Shown: positions 21,221-30,025 of the stretch, piece by piece
Position numbering within the stretch: the first letter of the stretch is position 1
Layout of the letters: every line of letters starts with the position of its first letter
DNA from: Oscillospiraceae bacterium
GTDB taxonomy: Bacteria; Bacillota; Clostridia; Oscillospirales; Ruminococcaceae
Length of the DNA stretch: 51,433 nucleotides
Assembly (NCBI GenBank): GCA_902766785.1
Contig: CACXEO010000052.1
Location: 1-51,433, forward strand
Direction of reading: 5' to 3'
Program-made: the position numbers and the translations under genes
Notes under the pieces: model-generated
The model's database searches: none
Told to the model about the DNA's origin: nothing
Seen by the model: the letters and a program-made list of their open reading frames with translations, nothing else

Positions 21221-22324
21221 TCAAGATGTGGCGTTTTGGGAAGAATCCGGCTGTGAAGAAGAGACGGATGAGGCATTCTGGGAACTGTCCGGCGCAGAAG
21301 AGGAAGAAATTGACAGATCACCAGACGGGCGGAAATAAGCGGTCCCCACCTGTTTCACGTCAACAATCCCCATTTCTCCTTTGTCAATTCGGCCGTCTAT
21401 AATTTCACGGGCAAAAGTCAGCTTATACTTTAAATCGGTCACGCTGCCGATATCAACTCGTATCCGGTCGTTAATATAAAGCCGGATGTCTACAATGCTG
21501 TTGAGGTCAACCCGGGTGAGCCCGGCAAGGCTCATTTCCTCGCAGATATCGTTGATGGTGTGGAGCGTTTCCATTTCGGGGCTTGTATCAGTGCTGATAA
21601 AATCACCGTTTTTGTAGCCGTTCAAGTCAACCCCCGTTACCACAAAGGTATTTTCCTTAGGGCCTGCAAGACCCGATTCAAGGATCCTGCCCGCATCGCT
21701 GACCAGATAGTAGCTTGTCCCGCTGGACAGGCTCATAACCGGCTTTGCCTCAGTAACAGCTATGGTCAGCTTATTTGGAAAAGAACGCCTGATTTTCACA
21801 TTATCAATATATTCAAACCCGCTTATAATTCGCTCTGAAGCGTCACCTGTACTGATCCTGAAGAGGTTATCCCCCGTTTGCAGGCCCGATTTTTCAATAA
21901 TTTCCTCCGCTGTATACCTTGAAGACCCCTCCACATTGATTGTCTCGATATTAAAAAAGACCGTCAAAGAAAGAATAATGCCCGCGACTATAATAAAAAG
22001 AAAGAGAATGATATAGTAAAGGATATAATTCTTTTTCCTTTTTTTCCTGCGTCTGGCTGAAACTGTCTGCTGCGCACGCTGCCGTTCATCAAGAGAAGGA
22101 ACTCTTTTTCCGGCACCGGCAGAGCGCTGCCTGTTTTGCACAGGGTTTCCTCCGCGTGTGCCGGGGATGGTTTCACGTTTTGGTTCCGGGACATGGCGCA
22201 CCGATGTATTTTCAGCTTTTGTACGTTTCTTTTTCGGCCACTTTTTCGGCGTTTTCCGGGCCTTGGCAGGCTGGATTCCGTTTCTGGCATCCAGCTGCTG
22301 CCTTGCCTTTTTTACTTCATTCAT
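21221..22324 (-). CDS. ftsQ: Cell division protein FtsQ/DivIB
   Basis: A 367-aa bitopic membrane protein of the divisome. The start is ATG 22324, seven bases after AAAGGATG; an ATG three codons upstream sits on the ribosome site itself and is unlikely. Residues 1-98 are a long, very basic cytoplasmic tail, 99-123 one membrane helix, about 125-200 a POTRA domain (VFFNIETINVEG onward), then the FtsQ beta domain. The end (about 330-367) is a Ser/Gln/Asn-rich repeat tail. It acts with FtsL and DivIC to control FtsW and the class B PBP. Last gene of the dcw run before the ftsZ promoter. Confidence 0.92.
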   Translation of the reverse strand: MNEVKKARQQLDARNGIQPAKARKTPKKWPKKKRTKAENTSVRHVPEPKRETIPGTRGGNPVQNRQRSAGAGKRVPSLDERQRAQQTVSARRRKKRKKNYILYYIILFLFIIVAGIILSLTVFFNIETINVEGSSRYTAEEIIEKSGLQTGDNLFRISTGDASERIISGFEYIDNVKIRRSFPNKLTIAVTEAKPVMSLSSGTSYYLVSDAGRILESGLAGPKENTFVVTGVDLNGYKNGDFISTDTSPEMETLHTINDICEEMSLAGLTRVDLNSIVDIRLYINDRIRVDIGSVTDLKYKLTFAREIIDGRIDKGEMGIVDVKQVGTAYFRPSGDLSISSSSAPDSSQNASSVSSSQPDSSQNATS

Positions 22325-22342
22325 AAAATACATCCTTTGGGA

Positions 22343-23602
22343 TCAAGTCTCTCTATAAATCCGCCCGCCGAGTTTGACGAGGTTCTCTTCTATTTTTTCA
22401 TAGCCGCGGTCGATATGATGCAGGCTCCCAATCGTCGTCACTCCGGAAGCGGCAAGCCCCGCTATCACCAAGGCCGCCCCGCCCCGCAAATCGGTAGATT
22501 CTACACTGGCGCCGTAAAGGGATCGGGCCCCTTCAACAACCGCTACCTTTCCCTCCACCTTGATATTGGCCCCCATACGAACCAGCTCACCAACATGCTT
22601 ATACCGGCTTTCAAAAACATTCTCTACAAAAATAGTCGTACCGGAAGCTAACGTTGTCACTGCCATGACCGGAGCCTGGGCGTCAGTTGGAAAACCGGGA
22701 TACGGCATCGTACGGATTGTTTTTGCCGCCTTCAAGCGGAGCGGTGCTTTTAAATAAACCGAACGGTCTGAAATTTTAAGCTTGCAGCCCATTTGATCCA
22801 AAACCGGAAAAACACTGTCCAACTGGTCGGTGAAAACGTCGGTAAGCAGAATTTCCCCTCCGGTTGCCGCAGCCGCACATAAATACGTTACCGCAACAAT
22901 CCTGTCAGAGATAACGCGGTACTCGGTTTCAGTTAAAACCGGAACCCCTTCAATCACAATCGTACTCTTGCCCGCACCGTAAATCTTCGCTCCGCACTGG
23001 TTTAAAAATTCAGCAAGGGCAATAATTTCAGGCTCCTGCGCGGCATTTGAAATCACCGTTTGTCCCAGCGCAGTAGCGGCGGCGATCATGATGTTCTCAG
23101 TCGCCCCCACACTCGGGAAAGAAAATGAAATCCGGCTGCCCACAAAGCGCTTGCTGTGCAGTTCACAATCAAGCAAGCCGTACTCCTCTTTGATATGCAG
23201 CCCAAGCTGACGAAGGCCCAGTAAATGCAGGTCAATCGGCCTCGGGCCAAGCTCACACCCGCCGGGGAAAGAAATTTGGGCGGCACGCATCCGTGCGGCA
23301 ATCGCCCCTAGGAAGACAATAGAAGAACGCATTTCGCGCATGAGGTCATCCGGCACGTCATACCGGTTTACCCGTGAAGCGTCCACCTCAACGGTGCCGC
23401 CTTCTCTGCGAACCCGGCAGCCAAGATAACTTAATATTTTGCAGGCCGCATCCACATCGGTCAGGTCGGGGCAATTATGTAAAACCGTTTTTCCTTTGAC
23501 CAGTACGGCAGCTGCCAAAAGCGGCAGCGCACTATTCTTGGCGCCCTGCACCGCCAGTTCTCCAACCAGGGGCACGCCGCCTGTAATCATCAATTTTTCC
23601 AT
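22343..23602 (-). CDS. murA: UDP-GlcNAc 1-carboxyvinyltransferase
   Basis: MurA (419 aa) performs the first committed step of peptidoglycan synthesis, adding enolpyruvate to UDP-GlcNAc. N-terminal GGVPLVGELAVQGAKNSALP is typical. The catalytic Cys is 116 in FPGGCELGPRPID, the residue alkylated by fosfomycin, so sensitivity is expected at this site. The start is ATG 23602 behind GGGAGGG. It lies between murG and ftsQ, a normal Clostridia position. Confidence 0.97.
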   Translation of the reverse strand: MEKLMITGGVPLVGELAVQGAKNSALPLLAAAVLVKGKTVLHNCPDLTDVDAACKILSYLGCRVRREGGTVEVDASRVNRYDVPDDLMREMRSSIVFLGAIAARMRAAQISFPGGCELGPRPIDLHLLGLRQLGLHIKEEYGLLDCELHSKRFVGSRISFSFPSVGATENIMIAAATALGQTVISNAAQEPEIIALAEFLNQCGAKIYGAGKSTIVIEGVPVLTETEYRVISDRIVAVTYLCAAAATGGEILLTDVFTDQLDSVFPVLDQMGCKLKISDRSVYLKAPLRLKAAKTIRTMPYPGFPTDAQAPVMAVTTLASGTTIFVENVFESRYKHVGELVRMGANIKVEGKVAVVEGARSLYGASVESTDLRGGAALVIAGLAASGVTTIGSLHHIDRGYEKIEENLVKLGGRIYRET

Positions 23603-23705
23603 TCAAACACCCTCCCTCGCCCGTTCACAGGCTCTGTAAAACCTTTTCAGGAGGCCTTACGGATTATACTATGCCAAAGAGGGATGTTTGGTGAAAAAGG
23701 GGAGA

Positions 23706-24827
23706 CTACGCGCCAACCAGGGTACGAACCTCGCGATAAATCCGGTCTGCCGTATCAAATACCGCAAGAGCGGACGCGTTTCTGGAAAGCTCTAAAAGCT
23801 TTTCCGGATTCATGCAAAGGTCTTTAACAATTGCTATGAACTCTTTCTTATTATAGTTTTTTTCTTCAATCACAATCGCAGCATGGTGATTCTGCAGCAC
23901 CATAGCGTTGTGGTACTGGTGATTTTCGCTGACAGTCGGGCACGGGATCAGCACAGACGCTTTCCCCGCCACTTCCAGTTCGCTAAGCGTAATTGCGCCG
24001 GACCGGCAGATAACAAGGTCGGCCGCAGCAAGGCAGGTGTCCATATTATCAATATACTGCCTCGCATCAATTCTAGGATGGGAGGCAAGGTCCACGTTAC
24101 GGTCTTTGAGCATTTTAGGAAAAACCTCAACGCCCAGCTGGCCATAGCCGTGGATGTGGTTGACGGCGTCGGTATCCTGGTGCCATTCCATCAGGTCGGC
24201 GGCGATCCGGTTGATGGTAATCGCCCCAAGACTGCCGCCGAATGAGAGGATGCACACCTTATCGTCCAGACCGAGTTCGCGCCTTGCCTCGGCTTTGGTT
24301 TTATAGATAATACTTTCGCGTACAGGATTTCCGGTTATAACTGTTTTCCCCGCGATTTTCAAAAGCTTTTTTGCTTCCTCCACAGCAAGGCAGACGACGT
24401 CCACCTTTTTAGCCAATGTTTTGGTGGTGACGCCGGGAAACGCGTTTTGTTCGTGAATCAGGGTTTTGAACCCCATTTTCTGCGCCATAAACAGGATAGG
24501 CCCACTGACATAACCGCCGGTTCCAATTACCACATCCGGCTGAAAATCATTCAATATCTTTTTGGCTGTCTTCGGAGAAGTCAGCATATACTGAACGGTT
24601 TTAATATTATGCTTAATATCCTCCAGCGCAAATCCGCGCCAAAAGCCTTTGACCTGAATAGGGGTAAATTCGAACCCCGCGTTTCTGACAAGTCTTGCCT
24701 CCATCCCGTCCGGCGTACCGGCAAACAGGATTTCGGCAGATGGTTCATGACGTTTGATACAGGACGCAATGGCAAGCGCAGGGTTGATATGCCCCGCTGT
24801 ACCTCCGCCCGCTAATAACACTTTCAT
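23706..24827 (-). CDS. murG: UDP-GlcNAc:lipid I GlcNAc transferase MurG
   Basis: MurG (373 aa) is a membrane-associated GT-B glycosyltransferase that turns lipid I into lipid II. The N-terminal glycine loop GGGTAGHINPALAIA, the second loop SFGGSLGA, and RSGAITLSELEVAGKASVLIPCP are family motifs. The start is ATG 24827. It follows ftsW by 45 bp in the dcw operon. Confidence 0.97.
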   Translation of the reverse strand: MKVLLAGGGTAGHINPALAIASCIKRHEPSAEILFAGTPDGMEARLVRNAGFEFTPIQVKGFWRGFALEDIKHNIKTVQYMLTSPKTAKKILNDFQPDVVIGTGGYVSGPILFMAQKMGFKTLIHEQNAFPGVTTKTLAKKVDVVCLAVEEAKKLLKIAGKTVITGNPVRESIIYKTKAEARRELGLDDKVCILSFGGSLGAITINRIAADLMEWHQDTDAVNHIHGYGQLGVEVFPKMLKDRNVDLASHPRIDARQYIDNMDTCLAAADLVICRSGAITLSELEVAGKASVLIPCPTVSENHQYHNAMVLQNHHAAIVIEEKNYNKKEFIAIVKDLCMNPEKLLELSRNASALAVFDTADRIYREVRTLVGA

Positions 24828-24872
24828 TTTTTCACACCTTCACTTCAACAAAACCCGCTAAAGCGGTACCGC

Positions 24873-26000
24873 TCATTGCTTCACGATGGCCGAATGCCTG
24901 GAAATACTCAGTACAATCCCCATTTGGAACAGCTGCATCATCAGCGCCGTGCCGCCGTAGCTGAAAAACGGCAGGCTGATACCGGTGTTCGGTATGGTAT
25001 TGGTGACAACGGCAATGTTGACGATTGCCTGGATGCCAATTTGAGCCGTCAGGCCAACCGCGAGCATTGAACCGAATTTATCCGGCGCACGGGAAGCAAT
25101 GATAAAGCCGCGCACCACAAACAGGGCAAATAAAATAATAACCGCCATTGCGCCGATGAAACCAAGCTCCTCGCAGACAATAGAAAAAATAAAGTCGTTC
25201 TGCGGTTCCGGCAGGTAAAGGTACTTCTGCCGCGAATTGCCAAGCCCAAGGCCGGTAAAACCGCCGGAACCAATGGCGAGGAGAGACTGTGCTGTCTGAT
25301 AAGTATCGCCCTGCATATCGGAAAATGGGTCGAGCCAGCTCATGAGGCGCGCTTCGACGTATTCAATACCGCCGAACATAATAATTGCCAAAACGCCTAA
25401 AACCGCGATTACAATGATGCCGACGTAATAGCGGTATTTGACGCCGCCGACAAACATCATAACCAAAGCAATAGAGACCATCAGGACGATACCGGAAATA
25501 TGAGGTTCAAAAAACATCAGCCCGCAAACCAGGCCGAGCGGTATGATAAAAGGGAGGATTCCGTAGCGGAACGTCCCCATTTTTTCGTAGTTGGTTGCAA
25601 TCAAGTACGCAAACAATAGAATCAGGGCAAATTTCATAACCTCGGAGGGCTGGAATGTCATAAAGCCAAGGTTGATCCAGCGGCGCGCACCCTTTAAAGG
25701 CGGGAACGCAAATACCAGGATCAAAAGGCCGATGCCCCCGGCAAAAATCCAAAATACAAATTTTTTGAGGACATGGTAATCAATACAGGAAATAAAAAGC
25801 ATCCCCACAACGCCCGCAACAGCAAAAATTGCCTGCCGCTGGATAAAATGAAAGCTATTCCCATACTGATAGAGTGCATACGCATAGCTTGCGGAGAACA
25901 GCATGATCAGCCCGAACGTCAGAAGAATCAGGACAATAATCAGGAAGGTTGCATCCATATGCGGCATTCGCGCCGTTTTCGTTTTCGTTTTTCTTGCCAC
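24873..26000 (-). CDS. ftsW: SEDS peptidoglycan polymerase FtsW
   Basis: A 375-aa, about ten-TM SEDS glycosyltransferase that polymerises lipid II at the septum with the class B PBP encoded upstream. SEDS signature segments are the WINLGFMTFQPSEVMKFALI region, LYLPEPQNDFIFSIVCEELG, and the final PFFSYGGTALMMQLFQMGI. Location inside dcw, between mraY and murG, marks it as FtsW (or SpoVE) rather than RodA, whose gene is at 36 kb. The start is GTG 26000 behind GGAGGGAT. The murD gene usually found next to it is absent. Confidence 0.95.
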   Translation of the reverse strand: MARKTKTKTARMPHMDATFLIIVLILLTFGLIMLFSASYAYALYQYGNSFHFIQRQAIFAVAGVVGMLFISCIDYHVLKKFVFWIFAGGIGLLILVFAFPPLKGARRWINLGFMTFQPSEVMKFALILLFAYLIATNYEKMGTFRYGILPFIIPLGLVCGLMFFEPHISGIVLMVSIALVMMFVGGVKYRYYVGIIVIAVLGVLAIIMFGGIEYVEARLMSWLDPFSDMQGDTYQTAQSLLAIGSGGFTGLGLGNSRQKYLYLPEPQNDFIFSIVCEELGFIGAMAVIILFALFVVRGFIIASRAPDKFGSMLAVGLTAQIGIQAIVNIAVVTNTIPNTGISLPFFSYGGTALMMQLFQMGIVLSISRHSAIVKQ

Positions 26001-26030
26001 AGACAGATCCCTCCAAAGCGAATTGACAAA

Positions 26031-27038
26031 TCAGATTTGAAGCGCCAGGAATACCGCAAAAGCTCCGAATACCAGCGCTGTCAGAGAAAACACCAGAACT
26101 ATTTTCACTTCACTCCAGCCACACATTTCAAAGTGGTGGTGAATCGGGCTCATTTTAAAGACCCGTTTCCCAGTCAGCTTCACACTGAGCACCTGGATAA
26201 CAACAGAAAGCTCCTCACAAATATATATGACGCCGATGGGGATTAAAAGAATCGGAAGGCCGACTCCCATCCCCAGTGCAACTACCATTCCCCCCAGGAA
26301 CATGGAACCTAAGTCCCCCATGAAAACTTTAGCGGGGTAAAAATTCCAGGTTAGGAAGCCAAGGCATGCCCCAGCAAGGGCGGTAGAAAGCACCGTGATG
26401 CTGTCAAAGCGCAGGAGCGACGCAATGATCATATAAATAATCGCCGCGACAAAGGTAACGGAAGCCGCAAGGCCGTCAATCCCGTCGGTCAGGTTGACTG
26501 CATTGACAAACCCGACAATCCCTATCACAATGAGCGGATAGTAAAACAAACCGAAATCGACCTGGCCCAACAGCGGGAAAACAACAACTGTTGAACGATC
26601 CCCGCAGAGATAAAGCGTTACAATATATGCAATGGCGATTAGAAACTGCATCACCAGTTTCTGGCGCGCTTTCAGCCCAAGGTTTCTTTTTTTGACGACC
26701 TTAATATAATCATCTACAAAACCGACAAAGCCAAAGGCCAGCGCCATGAATAGCCCGGCGAAAAAGCGCCCGCTCTGTACAGCGCTTTGGTCGGGTGACT
26801 CCGGGTTTTGAAACCAGAGAAACAGAAAACCAGCAAGCGCTGCCAGTATAACGCCGGCAACCATCATAATACCACCCATAGTGGGAGTTCCCTGTTTCTT
26901 GGCATGCCAAGTCGGCCCTACGTCGTTGATTGTCTGGCCGTATTTAACCTTTCGAAGAAAAGGGATGAGAAAAAAGCCAAGCGCAGCGGCGGCCGCAAAG
27001 GCGATTACCGCTGTGAGTACACTGGTCAATCCTATCAT
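26031..27038 (-). CDS. mraY: Phospho-MurNAc-pentapeptide translocase MraY
   Basis: MraY (335 aa, about ten TM helices) moves phospho-MurNAc-pentapeptide to undecaprenyl phosphate, forming lipid I. Visible motifs are TPTMGGIMM, the Asp pair FVDDYIKV, NLTDGIDGLA, GDLGSMFLG and the HHHFE metal/loop motif near the C-terminus. The start is ATG 27038. The 142-bp gap to murF upstream holds nothing I can identify. Confidence 0.97.
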   Translation of the reverse strand: MIGLTSVLTAVIAFAAAAALGFFLIPFLRKVKYGQTINDVGPTWHAKKQGTPTMGGIMMVAGVILAALAGFLFLWFQNPESPDQSAVQSGRFFAGLFMALAFGFVGFVDDYIKVVKKRNLGLKARQKLVMQFLIAIAYIVTLYLCGDRSTVVVFPLLGQVDFGLFYYPLIVIGIVGFVNAVNLTDGIDGLAASVTFVAAIIYMIIASLLRFDSITVLSTALAGACLGFLTWNFYPAKVFMGDLGSMFLGGMVVALGMGVGLPILLIPIGVIYICEELSVVIQVLSVKLTGKRVFKMSPIHHHFEMCGWSEVKIVLVFSLTALVFGAFAVFLALQI

Positions 27039-27180
27039 TCTGTCCTACGCTCCTGTATTTTATTACAAAACAACACGGTTCCCGGCTCATTGCCTAAAAA
27101 AGATTCCGCCGGCTGCCGGTTTCTCCACACGAATAAACATTGTTTACAACGCCAAACGATGCAAAAATAAGTTCTGCCTT

Positions 27181-28536
27181 TTATTCTTCCCCATAAAAAG
27201 CGGAAATTATTTCTTCAAACTTCATTCCGCGGCTCGCCTTGAACAAAACAGCGTCTCCGGGCGTTAAATTTCGCTTAAGCCATTGGGCAACTTCGCTTTT
27301 CTGTTCAAAGCAGCGGACACATGAAACACCATTTTTCAGAGCCTCCTGCGCTGTAAAAACAGACTGCCCGCCGTAACAGAGCAAAGCGTCAAGCCGGTTC
27401 TCTGCGGTCACACGGCCCACCTCACGGTGCGCTTTTTCAGAGTATTCCCCAAGTTCCAGCATATCCCCCAGCACAGCTACCCTTTTTCCCTTTTGCCCAA
27501 GCTGGGACAAAACGGAAAGTGAGGCCTTCATTGAGTCAGGGCTTGCATTGTAGCAGTCTTCGACCACCGTTATACCATGAAAGTCGACAATTTTTTGTCG
27601 CATCCCGCTAGGACGGTAGCCCGGCAGGGCCGCGGTAATCTCCTCAGGCCGTATTCCAAACCAGCTTCCGGCCGCGAAAGCGGCAAGCGCATTCAGCACA
27701 TGGTGGTTTCCCAGTACCGGAATCCGCACAGGGTACCGGCGGCCCTCAAACAGGATTTCAAACGCCGTTTCAAGCCCTTCTGTCCGTACACACACTGCCC
27801 GGATATCGGCGGTATCGGCCGTAATCCCGTATCGGATCAGCGGGCGGTTACAGAACTCAAGCGTACCAAGCAGGTTGTCGTCCGCGTTGACAATCAACGG
27901 AGCGCCTTTTTTTAAGCCATCCAGTATTTCAAGCTTCGCCTTGAGGATATTTTCACGGCTTCCCAGCTTTTCAATGTGGGAAACACCAATGTTCGTTATA
28001 ATACCGATATCGCCCTGTGCAGCTCTGGACAGGCGGGAAATTTCGCCAAAGCCGGACATGCCCATCTCAATCACCGCCGCCTGGTAGCTCTGATCCAGCC
28101 TGAAAAGAGTTTTAGGCAGGCCGATTTCATTGTTGAGGTTCCCCTCGGTTTTCAAAGTTTTGAAGCGGGCTGAAAGGACTGTGTCAACCATTTCTTTGGT
28201 CGAGGTCTTTCCAACGCTCCCTGTAACCGCTACAACCTTGACCGGGAACCTCCGCCGGTACCAGCCGCCGAGTTCAAGCAGAGCGCTTCTGGTATTTTCC
28301 ACAAGCAAAACAGGCCCCTGCGCCTTGACGTCACGGTGGGCTACAACTGCTGCGGCGCCCAATTCAAACGCCTTGGGAATAAAATCGTGCCCGTCAAAAC
28401 GTTCGCCCTTAATGGCGATAAAGAGCGAGCCTGGGGTCACTTCACGGGTATCAATACATACGTTGGAAATGGCCGCGTCTTCCCCGCAGGCTGCGCGGAG
28501 GGCCACCGCTATTTCTTTTAATGAAAGCTGTTCCAA
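27181..28536 (-). CDS. murF: UDP-MurNAc-tripeptide:D-Ala-D-Ala ligase MurF
   Basis: MurF (451 aa) adds D-Ala-D-Ala to the UDP-MurNAc-tripeptide in the cytosol. The Mur ligase domains are an N-terminal substrate domain, the ATP loop AVTGSVGKTSTKEM, IEMGMSGFGEI in the central domain, and VVEDCYNASPDSMKASL plus VLGDMLELG in the C-terminal domain. The start is TTG 28536, eight bases after AAGGAGG and one base after the murE stop, so the two are coupled. Confidence 0.96.
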   Translation of the reverse strand: MEQLSLKEIAVALRAACGEDAAISNVCIDTREVTPGSLFIAIKGERFDGHDFIPKAFELGAAAVVAHRDVKAQGPVLLVENTRSALLELGGWYRRRFPVKVVAVTGSVGKTSTKEMVDTVLSARFKTLKTEGNLNNEIGLPKTLFRLDQSYQAAVIEMGMSGFGEISRLSRAAQGDIGIITNIGVSHIEKLGSRENILKAKLEILDGLKKGAPLIVNADDNLLGTLEFCNRPLIRYGITADTADIRAVCVRTEGLETAFEILFEGRRYPVRIPVLGNHHVLNALAAFAAGSWFGIRPEEITAALPGYRPSGMRQKIVDFHGITVVEDCYNASPDSMKASLSVLSQLGQKGKRVAVLGDMLELGEYSEKAHREVGRVTAENRLDALLCYGGQSVFTAQEALKNGVSCVRCFEQKSEVAQWLKRNLTPGDAVLFKASRGMKFEEIISAFYGEE

Positions 28537-28537
28537 A

Positions 28538-29983
28538 TCAGCGGCCTCCTTGCAGTGTAGCTAACGCTTCTGCCACAATTTCGTGTTCATCAAAATGAAA
28601 TTCTTTTTCCCCGATTACCTGGTAATCCTCATGCCCTTTCCCCGCCAGAACAATCAGGTCGCCTTTCCGCGCATGGGAAACAGCGTAATAAATGGCTTCG
28701 CGCCGGTCGGGAATTACAATATAAGGGGTAGCATACCCCGCCATCCCGGGCAGGATATCATCAATAATTTTAACAGGATCCTCCGTACGGGGGTTATCAG
28801 AAGTGACAATAACAAAATCGGAATAACGGGAAGCTGAAGCGCCCATCAACGGGCGTTTAGTCCGGTCGCGGTCACCACCACAGCCAAACAGCGTCACCAG
28901 CCGCCCTTTAGTGTTCTCCTTCAAGGCGGGAAGGATGTTGTCCAGTCCGTCCGGGCTGTGGGCATAGTCACAAACAACTGTGAAATCCCGGCCGGTAGGA
29001 ATCACTTCGCTCCTGCCCCGTACACCGCCAATTTCGCTAAGATGCGCTGCCACAGCTTCAAGGCTGATTCCCAGTTCAACACAGACCGCAGCCGCAGCAA
29101 GGGAATTCAAGATGGAAAACGAGCCCGGCATTGCAAAATCAACCGGGTAGGCTTTATCGCTGTGCAGCAGTGTATAATGAACGCTGCTCGCAGAACAGCG
29201 CGGCGCAGAAGCGAAATACTCCGTATCCGGCTCTTTTGCAGAAAAACGCAGAACCTTACACGGTATTTCCCCTGCTAGCCGTTTTCCGTAAGGATCATCC
29301 AAGTTGACAATTGCCTTCTCGGTCATATGAAACAGCATTTTTTTGGCTTCAAAATACGCTTCCATCGTGTGGTGGTAATCAAGATGGTCCTGCGTCAAAT
29401 TTGAAAAAACGCCTATTTCAAACGGGATTTCGCCTAAACGGTACTGGTGCAGCGCGTGGGAGGATACCTCCATCACGACAGTATCGCAGCCTGTGTCCGC
29501 CATCCTCGCAAAAAGATGGTAGAGCTCGTAAGCGTCCGGCGTTGTACGGTGGGCGTGAACAACTTCCGTTCCGATTTCGTTCTGAATGGTGCCGATCAAC
29601 CCCACTTTATGCCCTTCACGGGTAAGGATACTTTTAATCAGATTCGTGGTAGTTGTTTTCCCGTTTGTTCCGGTCACCCCTACAAAGCGCATCCGCTGTT
29701 CAGGATGGCCGCAGAAAGCCGCACACATCTTCGCGTAGGCAAGGCGGGTGTTCTCTACAACGATCTCGCAGGAAAGCCCTACAGGGTGCGCGCAGACAAC
29801 CGCAGCCGCCCCGGCCTCAACAGCTTTTTCCGCATGGCTGTGCCCGTCAAACTTTTCCCCTTTGATGCAGACAAAAACACAGCCGGGCGTAATCTTTCTG
29901 GAATCCGAACAGACGTCGGAAATTTCCCGGTCTGCCAAAGAGGTTTGATGTGGGATTCCCCGCAGAAGCTCCGACAAATTCAT
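28538..29983 (-). CDS. murE: UDP-MurNAc-dipeptide:meso-DAP ligase MurE
   Basis: MurE (481 aa) adds the third residue to the peptidoglycan stem peptide. The ATP loop VTGTNGKTTTT lies at about 103-113. The substrate-selecting motif DNPR at 396-399 is that of meso-diaminopimelate enzymes (lysine enzymes have a different motif), so the wall should be DAP-type. The start is ATG 29983 behind GGGAGGG. Sits between the PBP gene and murF. Confidence 0.97.
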   Translation of the reverse strand: MNLSELLRGIPHQTSLADREISDVCSDSRKITPGCVFVCIKGEKFDGHSHAEKAVEAGAAAVVCAHPVGLSCEIVVENTRLAYAKMCAAFCGHPEQRMRFVGVTGTNGKTTTTNLIKSILTREGHKVGLIGTIQNEIGTEVVHAHRTTPDAYELYHLFARMADTGCDTVVMEVSSHALHQYRLGEIPFEIGVFSNLTQDHLDYHHTMEAYFEAKKMLFHMTEKAIVNLDDPYGKRLAGEIPCKVLRFSAKEPDTEYFASAPRCSASSVHYTLLHSDKAYPVDFAMPGSFSILNSLAAAAVCVELGISLEAVAAHLSEIGGVRGRSEVIPTGRDFTVVCDYAHSPDGLDNILPALKENTKGRLVTLFGCGGDRDRTKRPLMGASASRYSDFVIVTSDNPRTEDPVKIIDDILPGMAGYATPYIVIPDRREAIYYAVSHARKGDLIVLAGKGHEDYQVIGEKEFHFDEHEIVAEALATLQGGR

Positions 29984-30025
29984 TTGCTAACCCTCCCAAT
30001 TTTCTCAAATCCAGTCAGCCGGGTA

